A stretch of DNA of 18,436 nucleotides, taken from positions 1-18,436 of the forward strand of contig DAMC01000096.1 in the NCBI GenBank assembly GCA_002499525.1. Reading direction: 5' to 3'. A program made the translations under genes and the position numbers. Shown one piece after another: positions 13,619 to 18,436 of this stretch. The stretch comes from Nitrosopumilales archaeon UBA218. GTDB lineage: Archaea; Thermoproteota; Nitrososphaeria; Nitrososphaerales; Nitrosopumilaceae. Every line of letters starts with the position of its first letter. The stretch's first letter is position 1. The notes below the pieces were generated by a model. The model did not search any database, was not told where the DNA came from, and was given only the letters and a program-made list of their open reading frames with translations.

Positions 13619-14045
13619 TGTCCTTTTCCAAAGGCTCTAATAAAGAGTGAAGCTCTTTGTATTTTGAGTCCAAAAAATCTAATGATTCAACCAGTTTTTT
13701 TGATTTACCATATTTGAAGCGAATCAATTCTCTGTGATGCCAAAGGTTTTTTCCATCACTTACTGACAGAGTTGTAAAATAATCAGGCCCCTTGACAGAA
13801 TCTGGAATCTTGATATTATATGGAAATAAAAATTCTGCAATAAACCACTCGTCTCCATCAGGATAGTCAGCTCCAGTATCAACATCAAAGAAAATATGTA
13901 ACAAGCTTGATTGCATCAATCCATCATCAGATATTGTAGGATGTTTGATGTTTGATTTGCTAAAATCGAGATTTAGTAGGTTTGGCTCAAAATAACCTTT
14001 GATTAGGGATTTTCGAAATATCTTGTTTGCTTCAGTCAGATTCAA
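13611..14045 (-). CDS. Unrecognised soluble protein (144 residues)
   Basis: I do not recognise a family. The start is TTG at 14045; the only later Met is deep in the protein, and a GTGGTG stretch lies about 13 bases upstream. The protein has no cysteine and no membrane segment. It begins with a helix (LTEANKIFRKSLIKGYF) and has an acidic, aromatic central part (FFDVDTGADYPDGDEWFIAEFLFPYNIK). A loop PDYFTTLSVSDGKNLWHHRELIRFKYGKS follows, and the protein ends in a helix rich in Leu, Lys and Glu (SKYKELHSLLEPLEKDIK). It follows the 2-oxoacid oxidoreductase beta subunit by 54 bases on the same strand. That gap contains an AT-rich GAATATTAGC box, so it need not belong to that operon. It overlaps the opposing gene by 8 bases. 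Confidence 0.72.
   Translation of the reverse strand: MNLTEANKIFRKSLIKGYFEPNLLNLDFSKSNIKHPTISDDGLMQSSLLHIFFDVDTGADYPDGDEWFIAEFLFPYNIKIPDSVKGPDYFTTLSVSDGKNLWHHRELIRFKYGKSKKLVESLDFLDSKYKELHSLLEPLEKDIK
13642..13665 (+). terminator. Hairpin plus T-run after the 176-residue gene
   Basis: A perfect 6-bp stem (AAAGAG / CTCTTT, loop TGAAG) spans 13642-13658 and is followed by GTATTTT. It starts 24 bases beyond the stop at 13618 and lies within the coding region of the opposing gene. It resembles an intrinsic terminator but is short and AT-rich, so chance is possible. Confidence 0.3.
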
Positions 14046-14099
14046 TTATAATTTAGCACCACGCATTACCTGCTAATATTCATTTTACAGACATTATAT

Positions 14100-15056
14100 C
14101 TAAACCGAGAGAGAGTCCAATATTTCTGAGAGGTCAGTAGAAGGCTTACCATTGGTTGATATTGTTTGTGCCGAGGGAGAGTTTTCCAGATAGTTTGGTA
14201 TCTTGTCAGTGATTCGTTTCTCGTATTGACTAATAATCTCGTTTTTGTAGAATACACCGATTGGAATTTTTGCATCCCATTCGAGCGAGCGAACTAGTGC
14301 CTGAGTAAGTTTCTGATTCAGTTCAGACTCCTCATCATAGTGAACTACTGGATTGTATCCAGTTTCCTCCAACTTGTAAATTCTTGGAGTAGTCATTTTT
14401 GTGACCTCGTCAAATCCTGCATACCAGTCTCTTGTGTTGATATCATTGTATGTAGGACAGGGTTGTAAGACGTCAATAAAGGAGAGTCCTTTGTGCTTTA
14501 CTGCAGCAATTATAGTATCTTTGAGATGTCTGACATCATACGCATAGCTTCTTGCCACAAAGGTAAACCCGCTTGTAATTGCCAACCCAATCGGGTTTAC
14601 ATTATAATTTGTGTTAGGAGACGGTAAAGATTTTGTTTTTTCACCCAGTTTTAATGTGGGTGATGCTTGACCCTTGGTTAGGCCATAAACTCCGTTATTG
14701 AAAATTATGTAAGTCATGTCAAGGTTTCTTCTTCCAGCAGCAACAAAATGTCCTGCACCAATACCCAATCCATCTCCATCTCCACCTACCGCAATAACTG
14801 TAAGATCAGGGTTTGTCAATTTTGCACCTTGTGCAAATGTTAACACTCTTCCGTGTAACGTATGAACTCCGTTAACATTGATAAAATGAGAGGTCTTACC
14901 AGAACAACCAATACCGGAAAATATCGCTGCCTTGTGACGAGGGATTTGCATTTCTGCTAGTGACATTTGGATTGCATTGACAATTCCAAAATCCCCACAT
15001 CCAGGACACCAGTCATTGTGTACTTCTGTCTTGTAGTCACCTAGTTTAAGCGCCAT
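14100..15056 (-). CDS. 2-oxoacid:ferredoxin oxidoreductase beta subunit
   Basis: The protein has 318 residues and is the thiamine-diphosphate and [4Fe-4S] subunit of a heterodimeric (Sulfolobus-type) 2-oxoacid:ferredoxin oxidoreductase. It decarboxylates a 2-oxoacid to acyl-CoA, or runs reductively, with ferredoxin as electron carrier. Cluster ligands are C17 and C20 (WCPGCGDFG), C51 (GIGCSGK) and C200 (QPCPTYND), matching the four-Cys pattern of the Sulfolobus enzyme. The TPP/Mg motif is G92-D93-G94-D95-G96 with N120/N121 downstream (FNNGVYGLTKGQASPT). No separate delta ferredoxin subunit is present. The ATG overlaps the alpha-subunit stop by 11 bases. Whether it prefers pyruvate, 2-oxoglutarate or both cannot be settled from these residues. 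In autotrophic Thaumarchaeota it likely links acetyl-CoA or succinyl-CoA to the truncated TCA reactions (inference). Confidence 0.93.
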   Translation of the reverse strand: MALKLGDYKTEVHNDWCPGCGDFGIVNAIQMSLAEMQIPRHKAAIFSGIGCSGKTSHFINVNGVHTLHGRVLTFAQGAKLTNPDLTVIAVGGDGDGLGIGAGHFVAAGRRNLDMTYIIFNNGVYGLTKGQASPTLKLGEKTKSLPSPNTNYNVNPIGLAITSGFTFVARSYAYDVRHLKDTIIAAVKHKGLSFIDVLQPCPTYNDINTRDWYAGFDEVTKMTTPRIYKLEETGYNPVVHYDEESELNQKLTQALVRSLEWDAKIPIGVFYKNEIISQYEKRITDKIPNYLENSPSAQTISTNGKPSTDLSEILDSLSV

Positions 15057-16950
15057 GAGTCAATACCTGCCTTTTCTGGGCCTTCTTTTCTATTATGTCT
15101 TTAATCGAATTATATAGTTCGGTACTAGTCATTGTTCTTCCTGTATATTTTAGAACATAGTAATCTGGTACTCGTTGCATGTGTTGCTTGAGTAATTCCC
15201 CGAGCTGTCCCACATGATTAGCTTCAATATCGATTAAAGTTTTGACATCTTTGAGCAAGAATCCCAAATAGGTTTTTGGAAATGGATTCAAGAGTTTTAA
15301 TTGAATGAATCCAATTTTGATGTTTTGTGATTTGAGCATCTCTATGGCATCCAGTATTGGGCCTTTTGGGGAACCCCACGAGATTACACATATTTCTGCT
15401 GTGCCAAAGGAAACTGCCTGTTCTTCGTCTGGCATTGTCTTAAGGACGTAATCTAGTTTTGATAGACGTTTGTCCATCATTCTCATACGAAGTTCTGGAT
15501 CCTCAGTAATATGGCCTTGTTCATCACTTTCATCCCCAGTATTCCAAAATATTCCGTTTTCCAAACCAAGTATTGATCGTGGTGAAATATTGTCCTCAGT
15601 AAGTGCGAATCTTTTATAGTTTGAATCCGGTACAATCTTTTCAAGCAACTTACCACGATTTATTTTGATTTTTTCCGTGTCAAATCTCCTACATGTGACA
15701 ACCGAACTCGCCAGAAATTTATCCATCATGTGAATTACTGGTAATTGGTATTGTTCAGCATAATTAAAGCAGTTTGCTGTATCGTAAAAACTCTCCTCCA
15801 CATCTCCAGAAGCATAAACAATTCTTGGAAATTCTCCATGACCTGCATAGATCGCAAAAAGTAGATCATCTTGTCCATGTCTTGTAGGAAGTCCAGTTGA
15901 TGGGCCACTTCTCTGATAAAGTGTTATGACTATAGGTACTTCGTTTATTCCAGCCCAGCCCAATGATTCTGACATTAAAGAAAAACCCGGACCAGATGTA
16001 CAAGTTGCTGACCTAGTGCCAGTCAATGCTCCACCTATTGTCATTCCAATTGCAGAAATTTCATCTTCTGTCTGCACTACGAGTGTGGAACCAGGACGGT
16101 TTTCTTTTACATCAATTATTTCATTTGCTTCAAGATAGACACTTTCATCCGATGCAGGAGTAATGGGGTAGTAAGGTTGGAATCTACATCCGCAGGCCAT
16201 CTTACCAAGAGCAGTACCCTGATAGCCTTGGACCATTATCATTCCTGGTTTTTTCTCAGTAGGTTTTAGCGTGAATGTAAAATCAGAGAATTTTGCAGTT
16301 GCAAAGTTATAGGAATAGTTCGCTGCATTTCTATTGAGTTCTGCAATTGCCTTCTTTTTTGAAAATATAGCATCAATTGATTCCATAAGTGTTTGTGGAG
16401 GCATTTTGAGAATCCCTAAAGAAAAAGAAACTCCAAGTACGTTGTACATTCTGACCATTCCCTTGAGTCTTGGGTTGTTTAGCTCGTCTGCCATGTTAGA
16501 AAGTACAGATTTGAACGAGACAGGGTATAGTTTTACACCGTTGTTTTTTGCATAATCTAATGCGTTTTGAACGGTCGGCTTTTGACCCAAATCCGAAATC
16601 AATTTTGTTTTATATTCTGCATTAATAGTGTGAATTTCGTCTGCACTTGACTGAGCAATATCAGAATCATAGATTATTGCACCGTTTTCTATTACCTCAG
16701 TATAATGTCTAAAGATTGTCTCTGCGTCAAATGCAACCATGATTGAAACATCACTTACATTGGAATGGATTTCTGCATCAGACACCCTGACCATGAAATA
16801 GCTATGTTCACCTTTGATGTTAGAGTAAAACTCTCTCTTGCCAAAGATGTTGTACCCCATTGCAGCACATGCACGCGAAAATATATTGGCAGCTGACTCT
16901 ACACCACTACCCTGTGGCCCTCCTATTAGCCAGCTAATATCAGTCTGCAC
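15046..16950 (-). CDS. 2-oxoacid:ferredoxin oxidoreductase alpha subunit (gamma-alpha fusion)
   Basis: The protein has 634 residues from a GTG at 16950. A longer reading to 17106 adds 52 residues with no resemblance to the family and mostly overlaps the small zinc-ribbon gene in another frame, so I reject it. The chosen N-terminus MQTDISWLIGGPQGSGVESA is the typical opening of the gamma domain (about 1-200, with GKREFYSNIKGEHSYF). The alpha domain begins near 236. It contains the YPITP motif at 261-265, the signature of this enzyme class, then QTEDEISAIGMTIGGALTGTRSATCTSGPGFSL and the LPTRHGQDDLLFAIYAGHGE region. The length equals the fused subunit of Sulfolobus oxidoreductases. It overlaps porB-like 14100-15056 by 11 bases. 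A TTAAAAAG box 25 bases upstream predicts a leaderless GTG-start mRNA. Confidence 0.93.
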   Translation of the reverse strand: MQTDISWLIGGPQGSGVESAANIFSRACAAMGYNIFGKREFYSNIKGEHSYFMVRVSDAEIHSNVSDVSIMVAFDAETIFRHYTEVIENGAIIYDSDIAQSSADEIHTINAEYKTKLISDLGQKPTVQNALDYAKNNGVKLYPVSFKSVLSNMADELNNPRLKGMVRMYNVLGVSFSLGILKMPPQTLMESIDAIFSKKKAIAELNRNAANYSYNFATAKFSDFTFTLKPTEKKPGMIMVQGYQGTALGKMACGCRFQPYYPITPASDESVYLEANEIIDVKENRPGSTLVVQTEDEISAIGMTIGGALTGTRSATCTSGPGFSLMSESLGWAGINEVPIVITLYQRSGPSTGLPTRHGQDDLLFAIYAGHGEFPRIVYASGDVEESFYDTANCFNYAEQYQLPVIHMMDKFLASSVVTCRRFDTEKIKINRGKLLEKIVPDSNYKRFALTEDNISPRSILGLENGIFWNTGDESDEQGHITEDPELRMRMMDKRLSKLDYVLKTMPDEEQAVSFGTAEICVISWGSPKGPILDAIEMLKSQNIKIGFIQLKLLNPFPKTYLGFLLKDVKTLIDIEANHVGQLGELLKQHMQRVPDYYVLKYTGRTMTSTELYNSIKDIIEKKAQKRQVLTHGA

Positions 16951-16971
16951 AAAAGACGTATGATTTGTTTG

Positions 16972-16979
16972 CTTTTTAA
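16972..16979 (-). promoter_or_regulatory. Candidate TATA box of the 2-oxoacid oxidoreductase operon
   Basis: The minus strand reads TTAAAAAG, centred 25-26 bases upstream of GTG 16950, in the 40-base gap after the zinc-ribbon gene. It supports the GTG start and separate transcription of the oxidoreductase. Confidence 0.4.
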
Positions 16980-16990
16980 GAATATGGATC

Positions 16991-17134
16991 CTATCCGCCA
17001 GTTGCTGCTTCAAACAAAGCGCATTCGCACTTGTCACGTTCGCCGCAATAAGGACACACACAAACGCATTTTTCGATAGAATTACCGCACTCGATGCACA
17101 GTGCAAACTCTTCTTCGTCTTTGCGGTCTGTCAA
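16991..17134 (-). CDS. Mini zinc-ribbon-like protein, 47 residues, eight cysteines
   Basis: I read this small gene directly from the minus strand: TTG at 17134, stop TAG at 16991-16993. Eight of 47 residues are cysteine: C13/C16 (LCIECG), C23-x-C25-x-C27-x2-C30 (CVCVCPYC), and C36-x-C38 (CEC). Knuckles such as CIECG and CPYCG are typical of zinc ribbons, so two metal sites are plausible. The N-terminus is very acidic and basic (TDRKDEEE) and should be flexible. A TATA-like palindrome lies 29 bases upstream and an independent promoter for the next gene begins right after it. A function cannot be assigned. Redox, RNA-binding or protein-contact roles are all possible. No ATG or GTG exists in frame upstream, so TTG is the only reasonable start. 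Confidence 0.7.
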   Translation of the reverse strand: MTDRKDEEEFALCIECGNSIEKCVCVCPYCGERDKCECALFEAATGG

Positions 17135-17154
17135 GTTACATTTTACGATACGAC

Positions 17155-17171
17155 AAATCTTATAAAGATTT
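17155..17171. promoter_or_regulatory. Palindromic bidirectional TATA element
   Basis: AAATCTT-ATA-AAGATTT is a perfect 7-bp inverted repeat with a 3-base centre. It contains TATA boxes on both strands (TTATAAAG plus, CTTTATAAG minus). Its centre (17163) is 26 bases from the plus-strand dehydrogenase ATG (17189) and 29 bases from the minus-strand zinc-ribbon TTG (17134). One TBP site could serve both divergent genes, or the repeat could be an operator placed on the promoter. Confidence 0.6.
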
Positions 17172-17188
17172 GATCTAGCTTTGCATTC

Positions 17189-18148
17189 ATGCGCGTCTTC
17201 ATCACTAGAAGATTACATGATTTTGCAATCAAAGAGCTCAGTAAAAGATACAGGGTTACCATCCATCATGGTGAAATTCCAATACCGAAAAAAACACTCA
17301 TAGAAAAAATAAAGGACACCGATGGTTTGATTTGTTTCCCATATGACAAAATTGACAATGACGTTCTTGCGAATGCAAAAAAACTCAGAGTCATTAGCAC
17401 GTATAGTGTAGGTTACGATCATATTGATCTTCAGCAAGCCAAGAAAAAAAATATCAAGATAGGATATACTCCAGAGGTCCTGACAAATGCTACTGCAGAT
17501 CTAACCATCGGGCTCATAATCGATCTAATGCGTAGAATTACAGAAGGAGACAGACTAATAAGATCTGGAGATTGGCGCCAGATTTTTGGTGCGTTTGATT
17601 ATGTCGGACAAGACATGAATGGAAAGACGCTTGGAGTCTTTGGAATGGGTAGAATAGGGCAGGCAGTTGCTATGAGAGCAAATGCATTTGGCATGAATGT
17701 ATCTTATTACTCAAGAACAAGACTTGCAAAAAGCCAAGAAAAAAAATTGAAAATAAAACATGTCAGTTTTTTGAACTTGCTAAAAAATAGCGACATCATA
17801 ACAATTCATGCGCCACAAAACAAACAGACCGAACATCTCTTTAACATGAAAAATTTTAAGAAAATGAAAAAGTCAGCATTAATTATAAACACTGCCAGAG
17901 GAAAAATTATCAATCAGAAAGATTTGATTTCTGCGCTCAAGTTGAAAATTATTTCCGGTGCAGCACTAGACGTATTTGAAAAAGAGCCGCTTTGTACAAG
18001 TCCATTGACCAAAATGCAAAATGTTGTATTGGCACCTCACATCGGAAGCTCTTCTGCTCAGACACGTGCAGAAATGGCCAGAATAACTATGCAAAACTTG
18101 GTTTTAGGTTTACAGGGAAAAAAGATGATCTATTCAGTGCATCTATAG
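17189..18148 (+). CDS. D-2-hydroxyacid dehydrogenase (glyoxylate/hydroxypyruvate reductase-like)
   Basis: The protein has 319 residues and reduces a 2-oxoacid to a D-2-hydroxyacid, or the reverse, with a nicotinamide cofactor. The Rossmann motif is G152-M-G154-R-I-G157 and is followed by SYYSRT (R176). A basic residue at this position usually means NADPH preference. The catalytic triad of the family is in place: R237 (NTARGKI), E266 (VFEKEP) and H284 (APHIGSS). The substrate-side motif VGYDHIDL (74-81) and NATADLTIGLI (100-110) resemble the glyoxylate/hydroxypyruvate reductase branch rather than 3-phosphoglycerate dehydrogenase, and no ACT domain is present. Substrate is inferred, not shown. 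It has a TATA box 26 bases upstream and probably no leader. Its stop overlaps the opposing 94-residue gene by 6 bases. Confidence 0.92.
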   Translation: MRVFITRRLHDFAIKELSKRYRVTIHHGEIPIPKKTLIEKIKDTDGLICFPYDKIDNDVLANAKKLRVISTYSVGYDHIDLQQAKKKNIKIGYTPEVLTNATADLTIGLIIDLMRRITEGDRLIRSGDWRQIFGAFDYVGQDMNGKTLGVFGMGRIGQAVAMRANAFGMNVSYYSRTRLAKSQEKKLKIKHVSFLNLLKNSDIITIHAPQNKQTEHLFNMKNFKKMKKSALIINTARGKIINQKDLISALKLKIISGAALDVFEKEPLCTSPLTKMQNVVLAPHIGSSSAQTRAEMARITMQNLVLGLQGKKMIYSVHL

Positions 18149-18427
18149 CATATCTCTGACTGATTTGAGCTGAATCAGATCATCTGGGTCTGCCTTGATG
18201 CAATCGGTTCCAATCGGCTTAAGAGTTTCAAATTTTATCTGTCCTTGTGGAATAGCCCCAGATTTTTGTAATTCACCCAACTTTTGATGAATTGTTTGTC
18301 GGTGTTTGTTACAGGTAACTCCCACCATGTACTCGTCTTTTTCAGATACTACACTAATTACGAACTCTGGTGGATTGACACATTGTCTTCCCTCTTCTTT
18401 AATTGAGCACCTATCTGGAAACAACAA
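18143..18427 (-). CDS. Small Cys/His protein, possible zinc-binding domain (94 residues)
   Basis: I do not recognise a named family. The N-terminal half has C7-x8-C16-x22-C39-x2-H42 (DRCSIKEEGRQC ... TCNKHRQTI), a spacing suggestive of a treble-clef or zinc-ribbon site that folds over a hydrophobic strand (FVISVVSE). The C-terminal half holds polar linker sequence (KSGAIPQGQIKFETLKPIGTDC, cysteine at about 76) and ends in a helix (DDLIQLKSVRDML). The start is TTG at 18427 or TTG one codon later. A TGA two codons upstream excludes a longer protein, so it is complete. No membrane segment or signal is present. Its promoter lies mostly outside the window. It is convergent with the D-2-hydroxyacid dehydrogenase gene, so co-function is not implied by the position. 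Confidence 0.75.
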   Translation of the reverse strand: MLFPDRCSIKEEGRQCVNPPEFVISVVSEKDEYMVGVTCNKHRQTIHQKLGELQKSGAIPQGQIKFETLKPIGTDCIKADPDDLIQLKSVRDML

Positions 18428-18436
18428 TTTTCATAT

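Noticed and set aside
15046..17106. 686-residue reading of the oxidoreductase alpha subunit beginning MHCASSAV
   Set aside because: The first 52 residues do not fit the gamma-domain opening, lie upstream of a good TATA box and overlap a Cys-rich ORF in another frame. GTG at 16950 gives the expected start.
18160..18178. Hairpin CTGATT / AATCAG just after the D-2-hydroxyacid dehydrogenase stop
   Set aside because: No T-run follows and it lies in coding sequence of the opposing gene, so a terminator role is not supported.
1..18436. tRNA, rRNA, CRISPR array, insertion sequence, att site, defence or toxin-antitoxin system
   Set aside because: I looked through the gaps and gene products on both strands. 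Gaps are all under 80 bases and contain promoter-like sequence only; no repeats, transposase or defence domains are visible.

Overview
The window looks like a stretch of a chromosome from an ammonia-oxidising thaumarchaeon (Nitrososphaerota), probably a Nitrosopumilus/Nitrosarchaeum-type group I.1a organism. This rests on the archaeal information-processing genes (exosome, SBDS, prefoldin, RpoD, eL18, uL13, uS9, eL43, XPF), the AT-rich sequence, very tight gene packing, many TTG/GTG starts, an F420 biosynthesis gene, and a gamma-alpha fused 2-oxoacid:ferredoxin oxidoreductase. The genus is inference; no rRNA is present.

Region 1 (1-5166, minus strand) is the archaeal exosome superoperon. In order of transcription it reads SBDS, rrp4, rrp41, rrp42, rpl37ae (eL43), pcc1 (KEOPS subunit) and prefoldin beta, followed by an XPF-type nuclease and a two-domain rhodanese that runs off the left edge. 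Most junctions overlap or are a few bases apart, which links rRNA/RNA processing, ribosome maturation, tRNA modification and protein folding. Region 2 (5232-7877, plus strand) is rpoD-rpl18e-rpl13-rps9, with a sugar-nucleotidyltransferase starting 1 base after rps9.

Region 3 (7874-11638, minus strand) holds two complete two-subunit dehydratases of the aconitase/isopropylmalate isomerase superfamily side by side. One is an archaeal-type pair (large 10370-11638, small 9888-10370); the other is a bacterial-type leuC-leuD pair. Region 4 (11712-13618, plus strand) is cofE (F420 gamma-glutamyl ligase) followed by two unrecognised genes. The first of these has a C-terminal membrane anchor.

Region 5 (13611-17134, minus strand) contains, in order of transcription, an 8-cysteine mini zinc-ribbon protein of 47 residues that is easy to miss, the gamma-alpha and beta subunits of a 2-oxoacid:ferredoxin oxidoreductase, and an unrecognised gene. 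Region 6 (17189-18427) is a D-2-hydroxyacid dehydrogenase on the plus strand, overlapping tail to tail with a small Cys/His protein on the minus strand.

A recurring architecture runs through the window. AT-rich TATA-like boxes sit about 25-27 bases upstream of the start codon of many genes, which predicts leaderless mRNAs. Several abut or overlap the stop codon of the preceding gene, and two appear to serve divergent gene pairs. All three convergent junctions overlap at their stop codons. There is no gene-free stretch over 300 bases, and I see no tRNA, rRNA, CRISPR array, insertion sequence, prophage or defence system.
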